Numbered from the stretch's first letter, positions 6,098 to 13,921 are shown. The stretch: 15,599 bases of DNA from Streptomyces exfoliatus (GCF_000725545.1 NZ_JNZP01000052.1:1-15599); one strand, 5' to 3'. Numbers and translations are program-made. The notes: a model not told the origin generated them from the sequence alone.

Positions 6098-6529
6098 ATG
6101 GGCACCTGGGATACCGGTCCCTTCGGCAACGACACAGCTGCGGACTTCGCCAACGCTCTCGACGACGCCGAGCCCGAGGCACGTGAAGCCCTGACCCGTG
6201 GCGTCCTCATCCGGACGATCGACGCCACCGGCTATCTCACGGAAGCGGAAGAAGCGGTGGCCGCCGCTTCCCTCATCGCGGCGCAATGCCCGGGAGGCGA
6301 ACCCGTCGACACGTCCTACGGTCCGGAAACACCCATGCCTGTGTTCGCTTCCGACCTTCGGGCACTCGCCGACGAAGCCCTCGCCCGCATCGCCAGCGAC
6401 GAGGACGGGCCAGCCTCAGACTGGGTCGACCCGGAGGACTGGAAGCAATGCCGGTCCATACTTACGCGCCTTCGCGCAGTGCTTGTTCCGCCGCCACCTT
6501 CCATCGCTCTCTTCGACGTCCAGCCATAA
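6098..6529 (+). CDS. DUF4259 domain-containing protein
   Basis: This 143-aa protein starts at ATG 6098, preceded by AAGGAGATC with about six bases spacing. An in-frame ATG further upstream (6044) has no such site. The N-terminus MGTWDTGPFGNDTAADFANAL is the DUF4259 signature (MGTWG.GPFDND.A.DF). It continues with predicted helices rich in Ala and Glu (EAEEAVAAASLIAA, LRALADEALARIA) and ends with DWVDPEDWKQCRSILTRLRAVL, as family members usually do. The length is normal for the family. There is no signal peptide, so it is presumably cytoplasmic. The molecular role of DUF4259 is not established. It is followed after 16 bp by remnants of the serine protease gene. Confidence 0.88.
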   Translation: MGTWDTGPFGNDTAADFANALDDAEPEAREALTRGVLIRTIDATGYLTEAEEAVAAASLIAAQCPGGEPVDTSYGPETPMPVFASDLRALADEALARIASDEDGPASDWVDPEDWKQCRSILTRLRAVLVPPPPSIALFDVQP

Positions 6530-6586
6530 CGGAGCGTCACTCAGCACGGAAGTTGAGCCAGAACGCCTTGAAGTGAACAAAGCCAC

Positions 6587-7267
6587 ATGCATGTTGTCGT
6601 ATCTGACCACCACCTCCAAAGGTGGTGCACAGCGGGCTTCCCGTGGCGGTACAGCGGCAACTGGTACATGGTGACCGCGGGTCACTGCACCACCGCCAAC
6701 GGGAGCATCATGAACCCCAGCGGGAGCGACTACATCGGCCCTGTCGTCCGGGACAACTGGGCCGACAATGCCGGCTCCGTGAAGCTCGCCGGCCAGAGTT
6801 ACTACTCGGGCGACCTGGCGCTGTACCGCGTCGAAAGCAGCAGCATCGCGACGCCCCGGATCTACAAGGGTGGTAAGACGTCCGGCTCGTCGCGGCTTGC
6901 GCACGACTACTGGCGGCGCTGGGCACAGAGAGGGGACAAGGTGTGCGCAGGAGGCATGATGACCGGCGAGGTGTGTGGGTGGCAGGCGACCGCGAGCCAG
7001 GCAACCGTCCATTACTACGACGGAACCACCGCCAGGAACATGGTCGTCGCCAGGAAGACGTCCGGATCCTGCACCGTCGACGGTGACTCCGGCGGTCCGG
7101 TGTACACCGTCGACGGCAGCGGACAGGCGTACGCCAAGGGAATCCTGTCCGGCGGCGGTCGCGGCGGAAGTGACAACAGCGGCGGGCTCCTCGACCCCTG
7201 CCAGCTGATCTTCACTGACATCGGGCTGGCCAACAACGCCTTCCCCGGCACCGTAGCGTGGCACTGA
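6587..7267 (+). pseudogene. trypsin-like (S1) serine protease, N-terminally truncated
   Basis: The 226-aa frame from ATG 6587 carries a complete S1 catalytic triad: H33 in MVTAGHC, D76 in GDLALYR and S168 in GDSGGPVY. Likely disulfides are C14-C34 and C120-C130, with C162 near the active serine. The family is normally exported with a signal peptide, often a propeptide. Here the first 12 residues are unrelated and there is no signal. A better N-terminal continuation, ERLEVNKATCMLSYLTTTSK then GGA, lies in another frame at about 6546-6629 and shifts frame just before CTAGFPWRYSG. The signal-peptide region is absent, since the DUF4259 gene ends at 6529. The gene seems to have lost its 5' end and acquired a small indel. 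The catalytic domain could still fold but would not be secreted. Confidence 0.8.
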
Positions 7268-7268
7268 C

Positions 7269-7718
7269 ATGCGCCAAGTCCTTCTCGTACCACTGCTGGC
7301 GATGGCCCTGGCCGGATGCTCGTTCCTCGGTCAGGACACGCCGTGTACCAAGGCCGACGCAGACTCAGATGTCTCCGCCGTGTGGCAGCCCGCCGACTTC
7401 GGCGGCCGGGACGCGGTGAGGATCCGTCTATGTGTGGACGGCACCTGCGAGGAGCGGACGTCGGGCAGTCCCGACGACCCGTTCGCGTCGCTGTCGGTCC
7501 GGCTCCCCGACGACATCGGTTCCACCACCGTGCAGGTGCGGCTCACCGTGACGTCCGAGAAGAGCGGTGACACGGTCGTCGAAGACAACACCCGGACCAC
7601 ACTGACGGAGCAACACCCCAACGGCACTTCCTGCCCGCCCACTGTCTGGACGACGACGTTCCGCGCCCACCCAGACAAGGGCCTCACTTCACCCGAGGGC
7701 ATGAAGCTCCAGGGGTGA
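7269..7718 (+). CDS. putative lipoprotein
   Basis: This 149-aa protein starts at ATG 7269, one base after the protease stop, so the two genes were probably translationally coupled; no strong ribosome-binding site is seen. The N-terminus has a short hydrophobic segment (VLLVPLLAMALAG) ending in lipobox LAGC, with Cys17 as the expected lipidation site. The rest is hydrophilic and beta-rich with further Cys residues (around 26, 55, 60 and 122), which suggests an extracytoplasmic domain stabilised by disulfides. I do not recognise the family. Pairing with a secreted S1 protease suggests an accessory or anchoring partner, but that is inference. Confidence 0.78.
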   Translation: MRQVLLVPLLAMALAGCSFLGQDTPCTKADADSDVSAVWQPADFGGRDAVRIRLCVDGTCEERTSGSPDDPFASLSVRLPDDIGSTTVQVRLTVTSEKSGDTVVEDNTRTTLTEQHPNGTSCPPTVWTTTFRAHPDKGLTSPEGMKLQG

Positions 7719-7732
7719 ACCGCTCTACGTAA

Positions 7733-7768
7733 GCGCCCGGCCCCCGGCACCACCGGAGGGCCGGGCGC
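7733..7768 (+). terminator. intrinsic terminator after the lipoprotein gene
   Basis: A perfect 11-bp inverted repeat (GCGCCCGGCCC and complement) has a 14-nt loop and lies 14 bp after the lipoprotein stop. It closes the protease-lipoprotein unit. Confidence 0.75.
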
Positions 7769-7787
7769 GCACTGGTGCAGGGGATCA

Positions 7788-7919
7788 GTGGCCAAAGCAA
7801 AAGGGGGCAGCACCTCGCAGTCGCCGCCGATCCCCTCTCTTCGGTATGTCTGCGCGGGAAGGCTGCTGACAAGCACACGGGCGCCCCGGACGGTCCGGGC
7901 GGCGTTGAAGGAGGCGTGA
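7788..7919 (+). CDS. very small ORF (43 aa), coupled to the next
   Basis: The start is GTG 7788, with AGGGG about four bases upstream. It encodes a basic 43-aa peptide beginning MAKAKGGSTSQSPPIPSLRY and ending RTVRAALKEA. Its TGA overlaps the GTG start of the following ORF as GTGA (7916-7919), the classical coupling arrangement, which is the main evidence that it is real. An 8-bp inverted repeat, AGGGGATC (7779-7786) with GATCCCCT (7829-7836), spans its ribosome-binding site and start, so translation could be structure-controlled. No homologue is recognised. A chance ORF is possible. Confidence 0.45.
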   Translation: MAKAKGGSTSQSPPIPSLRYVCAGRLLTSTRAPRTVRAALKEA

Positions 7920-8110
7920 CCACAACAATGCGGCTCACGCCCGCCCTCGGCGTCCAGCGCAGCAGCGATGAAACGGTTCCGCGCCCGGAGCCGGAGCCGA
8001 CCTTCATCGAACTCGCCGCACGGTGGCAGAGCGCCGGACGAGCCGTGCCCGGCCGGACGGATGAGGAGTGGACGATCCTCGCCCGCCGCTACCCCCGGCC
8101 CGGACGCTGA
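7916..8110 (+). CDS. small conserved-type hypothetical protein (64 aa)
   Basis: The start GTG 7916 overlaps the preceding stop. ATG 7928 is an alternative, 13 nt after GGAGG (7910-7914), a site too close to serve the GTG directly. The sequence has a Pro/Glu-rich middle (VPRPEPEPTFIELAARW) and a C-terminal WTILARRYPRPGR after GRTDEEW. Composition and codon use are typical of genuine small actinobacterial proteins: it is soluble, with no signal peptide or membrane segment. I know no function. Coupling to the 43-aa ORF suggests they act or are regulated together. Confidence 0.55.
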   Translation: MTTTMRLTPALGVQRSSDETVPRPEPEPTFIELAARWQSAGRAVPGRTDEEWTILARRYPRPGR

Positions 8111-8327
8111 CCGCGCGGTGCGGGCACGGCCCCACCGCCCCCCAAGGAGCCGCAGGCGCCCCCGGCGTCGCGCCTCCGGCTTGCCGGGCCGCACACCGTG
8201 ATTGGCCCACCGGTCCGGCAGCCCCGCCATTCCACCCGCAACGACGCTCAGCAACACGAAGCCCTGGTCCCGAGGGTGAGAGCAGGACTGTCGGTCGACG
8301 CTCCGGAAATCGGACTGTGACACTGAC
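8111..8327. other. intergenic region before the P-loop gene
   Basis: These 217 bases have no convincing gene on either strand and only weak GC-rich dyads around 8150-8190. The promoter of the P-loop protein gene should lie here but cannot be defined. Confidence 0.4.
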
Positions 8328-8870
8328 GTGGTGATCGACAACGCCTTCGTGATCGTCTCCGGTCTGCCGGCCAGCGGCAAGAGCACCCTTGCTCGCGGAC
8401 TTGCCGCGGAACTCAGCCTGCCCGTCATCGACAAGGACGTGATCCTGGAATCGCTCTACGACTCCCTCGGCATCGGCGATCAGGCATGGCGCCACCGACT
8501 GAGCCGGGCCAGCGACGACATCCTGTTCGAGCTCGCTGCCGACGCCGGGCGAGCCGTCCTCGTCAACTGGTGGCACCGCGACACCGCCCCCGCCCGACTC
8601 CACCAAGTCAACGGCCAGTTCGTCGAGGTGTTCTGCGACTGCGATACCGGACTTGTCGCTGAACGGTTCCGGACACGCAAACGCCACCCAGGCCACCTCG
8701 ACCAGGACCTCACCCGCGAGGAGATCAGCGACCGCGTCGCTGCCTGGGCCGCCCGCCCAGGACCGCTCGGACTGGGCGGGCACGCTCTGATCGTCGACAC
8801 CGCCCAGCCCGTCGACATCACTACCCTTGCCAAAGAAGTCGGCGCTCTCATCGCCAGCACTCAACGTTGA
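8328..8870 (+). CDS. P-loop kinase-like AAA family ATPase (AAA_33 type)
   Basis: This 180-aa protein starts at GTG 8328 (GTG 8331 possible); no strong ribosome-binding site is visible. The Walker A motif GLPASGKST spans 12-20 with Lys18, on the opening strand AFVIVS. The acidic VIDKD segment follows, then VLVNWWHRDT (Walker B-like strand end) and FRTRKRHPGH, an Arg-rich lid typical of small kinases of the AAA_33 / gluconate kinase / zeta-toxin-like group. The protein has the normal length for a single P-loop kinase domain and is soluble. Its substrate cannot be inferred: it might phosphorylate a small molecule such as a nucleoside, sugar or antibiotic. The neighbours give no pathway context. 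Confidence 0.85.
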   Translation: MVIDNAFVIVSGLPASGKSTLARGLAAELSLPVIDKDVILESLYDSLGIGDQAWRHRLSRASDDILFELAADAGRAVLVNWWHRDTAPARLHQVNGQFVEVFCDCDTGLVAERFRTRKRHPGHLDQDLTREEISDRVAAWAARPGPLGLGGHALIVDTAQPVDITTLAKEVGALIASTQR

Positions 8871-8978
8871 ACTGACGGCGGCACCACGACACTAACGGGA
8901 CAGCCAAACCCATCACTTCCCATCCCGGTGAACCTTCCCGGTCACAGCACGAGCAGCACGCGCACGTGCCGTCCTTCG

Positions 8979-9165
8979 CTAACGCCGCATACCAGTGCGC
9001 TGCGCGTCGTCCCACTCCTGGATCACCGCGCGCAGCACGTCGGCGATCTCTGGGTGGGGTCCCCTTGCGGGTCACGGCGCTGCGCAAGTACGCCTCGACT
9101 CCCTGGAACAGCCCGGACGGCGGGGAGCTGAGCACCTTGGCTCGGTGGGTGCCGGGAGGCCACAC
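8979..9165 (-). pseudogene. remnant of an unrecognised gene
   Basis: Two coding-like segments lie in different minus-strand frames. LFQGVEAYLRSAVTRKGTPP ends near 9056, where an extra base shifts into EIADVLRAVIQEWDDAQRTG, ending MRR and TAG at 8981-8979. Together they read as one helical C-terminal region. Upstream there are further scraps (DHAANCRGC) with stops between. No start with a ribosome-binding site is visible. I do not recognise the family. It lies between the P-loop gene and the SUKH-like gene and could be the decayed partner of either. Confidence 0.4.
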
Positions 9166-9262
9166 ATGGCTTCAGGCGTCGATGCAGCCACGGCAGTTGG
9201 CGGCATGGTCGAGGGCTTTCGGCTGGGGTGGAGTTGGTGGCGCCCGAGGTGATCAGGCGGTC

Positions 9263-9682
9263 CTACGAGTCCACTCGCTCCACGGGATGTGGTCCCGGCT
9301 CCCACTGCGGCAGCCAGTCGATGGCGAGTGCGCCGGCGAGGGCTCCGCGGAACCACTCGCCGAAGCCGAGCCCGGTGTCGTGCCAGTCGCCCCAACCCCG
9401 ACGGAACGCGGACACGGTCCAGGTACCGTGCGCCTGCGGGACCAAAAAGAGACGGTCGCCCTCGATCGTGTGGCCCCAGAGCAGCGCCCCGCCCGGCGAG
9501 GGCAGGACCGAGCAGGGCACAGAGGGGGAGCCCACCAGCCGACGGCTCCATTCCTCCCCATACGCACGCAGGCCCCGGGCACCACAGAAGTACACGTAGT
9601 CGGAGATCATGACGTCGCCGTACCTAGCTGCCCCGGCCACATAGTCCGCTGGAACAGCCATCGCCAATAACGACACCCCCAC
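9263..9682 (-). CDS. SMI1/KNR4 (SUKH)-like protein
   Basis: The 139-aa frame starts at GTG 9682; ATG 9661 (MAVPADY) is an alternative. The pattern VPADYVAGAARYGD, then DYVYFCGARGLRAYGEEW, LLWGHTIEGDRLFLV and FGEWFRGALAG resembles the SUKH fold: LP.DY..L...YG, then F, then LPWG.T..GD...W, then a C-terminal EFL..L. Many SUKH proteins are immunity proteins against contact-dependent or polymorphic toxins. No toxin gene is visible here, so this may be an orphan immunity gene. The N-terminus is shorter than in many members, so slight 5' loss is possible. The assignment is by motif memory only. Confidence 0.55.
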   Translation of the reverse strand: MGVSLLAMAVPADYVAGAARYGDVMISDYVYFCGARGLRAYGEEWSRRLVGSPSVPCSVLPSPGGALLWGHTIEGDRLFLVPQAHGTWTVSAFRRGWGDWHDTGLGFGEWFRGALAGALAIDWLPQWEPGPHPVERVDS

Positions 9683-9809
9683 AACCCACCCAACCCTGCC
9701 ACCAGGAACAATGCCACCAAGGCCCAGTGCAGAACGCTGTCACCGTCCACTGCAACTCACACGTCGCGCATCAGGGTGCTGAGGACCGACTGGAAAGGGA
9801 TGGGTGTCG

Positions 9810-10277
9810 ATGACGGAGAACACCGGGGTCTCGTACGAGGACTGCTCGGTCTATGTCGATGCCGCGGACAGCTCGACGGTCATCACCTGGCTGAAAGAGC
9901 GTCTCGGGTCAGGTGATGGAGGGCAGGAGCTGACGGTGGGGCCGCTGCTGGTGAGCGGCGCCTTCAATGACTACTCCACGGGCAGAAAGGTGCACCCTTT
10001 CGAGTTCCTCGAGTGGCCGACCGTGCTTGAGTGCGAAGCGGATACAGGAGCGGAGCCCAGTGCGGTGGTCGCCGCGGTCACGACCCTGCTGGAAACACTG
10101 TGGGGTGGAGGTTGGAAGGCTTTGGCCGCGTGCGACTTCGAAGACGAGCTGCCGGCCGGTGGAGGCCTGGAGCGCTTCCCCGTGCCGGCCGCATCTACGG
10201 GCCCGTCACGTGAAAGAACGGAGCGGTGGCGAGGTCTGCTGAAGGCGGGCGGGACAAGTAGAAGGAAGTTTCTGTGA
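9810..10277 (+). CDS. unknown small protein coupled to helicase
   Basis: ATG 9810 gives 155 aa, with AAAGGG about ten bases upstream; GTG 9804 is possible but too close to that site. It is an acidic, soluble protein with regions SVYVDAADSSTVITWLKERL, EFLEWPTVLECEAD, and SAVVAAVTTLLETLWGGGWK followed by ALAACDFEDELP. The alternating strand-helix layout resembles small actinobacterial immunity-like or adaptor proteins, but I do not recognise a named family. The last 27 residues are basic and Ser/Thr/Arg-rich. The stop overlaps the helicase GTG (GTGA, 10274-10277), so the two genes are almost certainly one operon. The obvious inference is that it modulates or recruits the helicase. Confidence 0.78.
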   Translation: MTENTGVSYEDCSVYVDAADSSTVITWLKERLGSGDGGQELTVGPLLVSGAFNDYSTGRKVHPFEFLEWPTVLECEADTGAEPSAVVAAVTTLLETLWGGGWKALAACDFEDELPAGGGLERFPVPAASTGPSRERTERWRGLLKAGGTSRRKFL

Positions 10278-12919
10278 TTCAGCTCCGAGAACACCAAGTG
10301 AACCAGAAATCAGCCTTCCGGAACTGGGTTGGATTCCCTACAAGATCATCTGTGCCTCCTGAAGGGGCGCGGGGCACGATCGTGTCCGCCACCGGGTCCG
10401 GTAAAACGATCACGGCTGCCGCTTCCGCGCTGGAGTGCTTCCCGTACGGCCGGATCCTGGTGACCGTCCCGACCCTGGACCTGCTCGTACAGACCGCCCA
10501 GGCGTGGCGGGCGGTGGGACATCGGTCCCCGATGGTCGCGGCGTGCTCGCTGGAGAAGGACGACGTCCTGGAGCAGCTCGGGGTGCAGACCACGACCAAC
10601 CCGATCCAGCTCGCCCTGTGGGCAGGGGCCGGGCCCGTGGTCATGTTCGCTACGTACGCCTCCCTCGTCGACCGCGAGGACCCCGAAGACCCGACGGGGC
10701 AACAGAAGACCCGCGGGCCGCTGGAAACCGCGCTCGCGGGCGGAGAGCGGCTGTACGGGCAGCAGATGGCCCCGTTCGACCTCGCGATCGTGGATGAGGC
10801 GCACGGCACCGCTGGTGATCTTGGTCGGCCGTGGGCGGCGATCCACGACAACCAGCGGATCCCTGCCGACTTCCGGCTCTACCTCACCGCGACCCCCCGG
10901 ATCCTGGCTGCGGCCCGGCCTCGGAAGGGCGCGGAGGGCCAGGAGGCGGAGCTCGCGAGCATGGCCGACGACCCGGACGGCACCTACGGCGCGTGGCTCG
11001 CAGAACTCGGCCTGAGCGAGGCGATCGAGCGTGAAATCCTCGCAGGGTTCGAGATCGACGTGCTGGAGATCCGCGACCCCTTCCCCGTTCTCGGGGAGTC
11101 GGAGGAGGCGCGGCGGGGCCGGCGCCTGGCGCTGCTGCAGACCGCGCTCCTGGAGCACGCCGCCGCATGGAACCTGCGTACGGTCATGACGTTCCACCAG
11201 AAGGTGGAGGAAGCCGCGGCGTTCGCGGAGAAGCTCCCGGAGACCGCTGCCGCGCTGTACCTGAACGACGCCTCGGATGAGGACCTGGCCGCTGCGGAGA
11301 AGCTCCCCGCGTCGTCGATCGACGCGGAGTTCTACGAACTGGAGGCCAGCCGCCACGTCCCGCCGGACCGCGTCTGGTCGGCGTGGCTGTGCGGCGACCA
11401 CCTCGTGTCCGAGCGGCGCGAGGTCCTGCGCCAGTTCGCCAACGGCATCGACGCGAACAACCGGCGCGTCCATCGCGCCTTCCTCGCGAGCTGTCGCGTG
11501 CTCGGGGAGGGCGTCGACATCACCGGCGAGCGGGGTGTGGAGGCCGTCTGCTTCGCGGACACCCGCGGCTCGCAGGTCGAGATCGTCCAGAACATCGGCC
11601 GCGCACTCCGCCTCAACAAGGACGGCACCACGAAGATCGCGCGGATCATCGTGCCGGTGTTCCTGGAGCCCGGCGAGGACCCCACAGACATGGTCGCCTC
11701 CGCCAGCTACAAGCCACTCGTCGCCGTGCTCCAGGGCCTGCGCTCGCACGATGAACGACTCGTCGAGCAGCTCGCCTCCCGCGCACTCACGAGCGGGAAA
11801 CGCAAGGTCCACATCCAGCGCGACGAAGACGGACGGATCATCGGGGCCAGCGGCGAGGACCAGGAGGACGGTGCCGACGCCGCTGCCCAGGCGGCGCTGC
11901 TGCACTTCTCCAGCCCGCGCGACGCGGCGACCATCGCGGCGTTCCTGCGTACCCGGGTCTACCGGCCCGAGTCCCTGGTGTGGCTGGAGGGCTTCCAGGC
12001 GCTGCTCCGGTGGAGGGCGGAGAACGGGATCACCGGCCTTTACCCCGTGCCCTATGACGTCGAGGTCGAGGTCGGCGTCACCAAGGACTTCCCCCTGGGG
12101 CGATGGGTGCATCAGCAGCGGAAGGCGCTGCGGGCGGGCGAGCTCCAGGAGCGGCGCAAGGTGCTGCTGGACGCGCCCGAGGCCGGGATGGTGTGGGAAC
12201 CGGGCGAGGAGGCGTGGGAGAACAAGCTCGCCGCGCTCCGGTCCTACCGGCGGGCCACGGGGCACCTCGCGCCGCGTCAGGACGCGGTGTGGGGCGAGGA
12301 CGACGAGATGGTGCCCGTCGGGCATCACATGGCCAACCTCCGCCGCAAGGGCGGCCTGGGCAAGAATCCGGAGCGGGCCGTCGTGCGCGCGCAGCAGCTG
12401 GCCGCGATCGACGAGGACTGGAACTGCCCCTGGCCGCAGGACTGGCAGCGCCACTACCGCGTCCTCGCCGACCTGGTCGACGCCGACGGCCACCTGCCCG
12501 ACATCGCACCCGGCGTGATCTTCGACGGCGACGACATCGGACGATGGCTCCAACGGCAGAAGAACCCGGGCACCTGGGTGCAGCTGTCGACCGAGCAACA
12601 GAAGCGGCTGACCAAGCTGGGCGTACAACCCGACCAGACCCCGCCCCCCGAGCCGGCAGCCCCACGTTCCGCGAAGGGCGCGAGCAAGGCACAGCAAGCA
12701 TTCCAGCGAGGCCTGACGGCCCTCGCGCAGTGGGTGGAGCGGGAAGGCGCGGATCGGCCGGTGCCCCGCGCCCACGGCGAGGAGATCACCGTCGAGGGCG
12801 AGGCGGAGCCGGTGATCGTGAAACTGGGCGTATGGATCTCCAACACCAAATCGAGGAGGGACCGGCTGGACGCCGACCAACTCAACGCCCTCGCGGAACT
12901 CGGCATGAAGTGGGCGTGA
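10274..12919 (+). CDS. SF2 DEAD/DEAH-type helicase with helicase-associated repeats
   Basis: This 881-aa protein starts at GTG 10274, coupled to the preceding stop, with AAGGAAG about five bases upstream. Motifs run in order: LREHQ (4-8), Walker A SATGSGKT with K44, Ia TVPTLDLLVQT, Walker B DEAH 174-177, motif III LTATP (204-208), GEGVDI (411-416) and motif VI QNIGRALR (439-446). About 570-780 are Trp-rich helicase-associated (HA) repeats (WLEGFQALLRW, WENKLAALRSYRRATGHLAP, HMANLRRKGG, WQRHYRVLADLV.ADGHLP); another HA-like unit closes the C-terminus (GLTALAQWVEREG.....LGVWISNTKSRRDRL). It should be an ATP-driven nucleic acid translocase. Such helicases are frequent on Streptomyces linear replicons. 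The length is complete. The substrate is unknown; DNA transfer, telomere maintenance or defence are all possible. Confidence 0.93.
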   Translation: MIQLREHQVNQKSAFRNWVGFPTRSSVPPEGARGTIVSATGSGKTITAAASALECFPYGRILVTVPTLDLLVQTAQAWRAVGHRSPMVAACSLEKDDVLEQLGVQTTTNPIQLALWAGAGPVVMFATYASLVDREDPEDPTGQQKTRGPLETALAGGERLYGQQMAPFDLAIVDEAHGTAGDLGRPWAAIHDNQRIPADFRLYLTATPRILAAARPRKGAEGQEAELASMADDPDGTYGAWLAELGLSEAIEREILAGFEIDVLEIRDPFPVLGESEEARRGRRLALLQTALLEHAAAWNLRTVMTFHQKVEEAAAFAEKLPETAAALYLNDASDEDLAAAEKLPASSIDAEFYELEASRHVPPDRVWSAWLCGDHLVSERREVLRQFANGIDANNRRVHRAFLASCRVLGEGVDITGERGVEAVCFADTRGSQVEIVQNIGRALRLNKDGTTKIARIIVPVFLEPGEDPTDMVASASYKPLVAVLQGLRSHDERLVEQLASRALTSGKRKVHIQRDEDGRIIGASGEDQEDGADAAAQAALLHFSSPRDAATIAAFLRTRVYRPESLVWLEGFQALLRWRAENGITGLYPVPYDVEVEVGVTKDFPLGRWVHQQRKALRAGELQERRKVLLDAPEAGMVWEPGEEAWENKLAALRSYRRATGHLAPRQDAVWGEDDEMVPVGHHMANLRRKGGLGKNPERAVVRAQQLAAIDEDWNCPWPQDWQRHYRVLADLVDADGHLPDIAPGVIFDGDDIGRWLQRQKNPGTWVQLSTEQQKRLTKLGVQPDQTPPPEPAAPRSAKGASKAQQAFQRGLTALAQWVEREGADRPVPRAHGEEITVEGEAEPVIVKLGVWISNTKSRRDRLDADQLNALAELGMKWA

Positions 12920-12966
12920 CACGGCGTACGGCCGGTCGTTGAACCGAAGGTCAAGCGAAGTGCACA

Positions 12967-12999
12967 GAGACCCGGGATGTCACTGACTCCCGGGGTCTC
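12967..12999 (+). terminator. terminator of the helicase operon
   Basis: GAGACCCGGG pairs with CCCGGGGTCTC, with one bulged G and a 12-nt loop, 48 bp after the helicase stop. No U-tract follows. Confidence 0.65.
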
Positions 13000-13119
13000 G
13001 TGCTGTCGGCGGCCAGTGACTCCGTACGGGGCCGACCCTGCAACAGAGGTGCAACACCGATTCCACGAACCTCTATCCGAGGCATCACCGCAGGTCAGAG
13101 CGCGATGCGCGGCAGTGTT
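13000..13119. other. intergenic region after the helicase terminator
   Basis: I see no gene or clear signal in these 120 bases. Confidence 0.4.
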
Positions 13120-13570
13120 TGCACTGGACGTGTCGCCCTGGCCGCTTTCGACGCTGCGGCCGCTCTGTGACGTGAGGCCCGCGAGGACCTGGACGAAGAC
13201 GTCCTCGCCGAGGCCGCCGCTGAAGCGCGGGCTTCGGCGCGCCAGCCCGGCGGCCGCCGTCCTGGCAGCAGTCGATCGGCGAGCTGGGCCGCGCGCTCAC
13301 CACGGCAACTGAAGGCCGACCGCTACCCAACTGGCCCACCGACGCCGGCCGCACCGAGGACATCGGATGGCACCAGGCCCGCACCACGCTGCTCGAGGCC
13401 GTCGCACGCCACCACCACGCTCACCTGCTCGCCGCCATCGTCGAGCTCGGCGGTGAGCTGGAGCTCCCAGCTACCCGTAACGGGCGCTTCAGGGGCGCGG
13501 CCATCCCAGAAGGCTGCGCGGTCAGCGACGCCGGCCGCCGCCGATGCGGCGGTCGTCGGCCAGTGCGGTA
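13120..13570 (+). pseudogene. decayed gene, helical Ala/Glu-rich protein
   Basis: Plus-strand coding character is clear but broken. VALAAFDAAAAL ends at a TGA (13168-13170). The same frame resumes with REAREDLDEDVLAEAAAEAR to about 13230. The reading then continues in another frame from 13263 as WQQSIGELGRALTTATEGRP, NWPTDAGRTEDIGWHQARTT and LLEAVARHHHAHLLAAIVEL to about 13490. There is no start codon with a ribosome-binding site. The tail overlaps the 3' end of the minus-strand gene at 13522, so the genes are convergent. I do not recognise the family. One nonsense change and one indel explain the breaks. Confidence 0.5.
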
Positions 13571-13914
13571 AGCGGGCCGAACTCGCGGGCAAGCTCGTTC
13601 CACGTCAGAACCTCGCCACAGCGGGCCGGGAACTCCTTCGGGTTGAACTCGGGCATGGTCCAGGTGCCAGTGCCCCGGTCCCGCAGCCACAGGTCGCCGT
13701 CACCGTCGACCACAGTCGGCGGGACCGGAACGGGATCGGCCTGATCGGTGGGCTCCCAGGTGACCCGGCCCGGGTGGGAAACGCGGCGCAGCTCGGTGGT
13801 TGCCAGCCTCGCGGCCAAGTCACGGGTGGACTCTTCGGCCCCCTTTACCGACTCGAGTCGGAATGCGTCGTCAAGTACGGGCAGGGCTGGATTCTTGCTG
13901 CGCTTTGAACTCAT
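13522..13914 (-). CDS. conserved-type hypothetical protein (130 aa)
   Basis: The start is ATG 13914, with GGAGG ten bases upstream. The longer open frame reaching 14136 runs through Ser/Ala-rich shadow sequence and is not used. The N-terminus is basic (MSSKRSKNP), followed by a helical segment (ESVKGAEESTRDLAARLATTE), a Pro-rich stretch (PVPVPPTVVDGDGDLWLRD) and a C-terminus ending TWNELAREFGPLTALADD. The DGDGDLW..DRGTGTW and W.EL...FGPL patterns resemble small hypothetical proteins common on Streptomyces plasmids and phage-like islands. No catalytic motif is seen. Its ribosome-binding site overlaps the stop of the ORF interrupted by IS110 copy 2, so it was the downstream gene of that operon. 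Confidence 0.7.
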   Translation of the reverse strand: MSSKRSKNPALPVLDDAFRLESVKGAEESTRDLAARLATTELRRVSHPGRVTWEPTDQADPVPVPPTVVDGDGDLWLRDRGTGTWTMPEFNPKEFPARCGEVLTWNELAREFGPLTALADDRRIGGGRRR

Positions 13915-13921
13915 GCGCTGA

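Noticed and set aside
7331..8434. 367-aa minus-strand open frame
   Set aside because: It runs antisense through the lipoprotein gene and its terminator into the P-loop gene; composition is shadow-like and there is no start signal.
10346..12922. 858-aa minus-strand open frame opposite the helicase
   Set aside because: It is Arg/Leu/Gly/Asp-rich shadow sequence from GC-rich codons with no recognisable domain; the plus strand encodes all SF2 helicase motifs in order.
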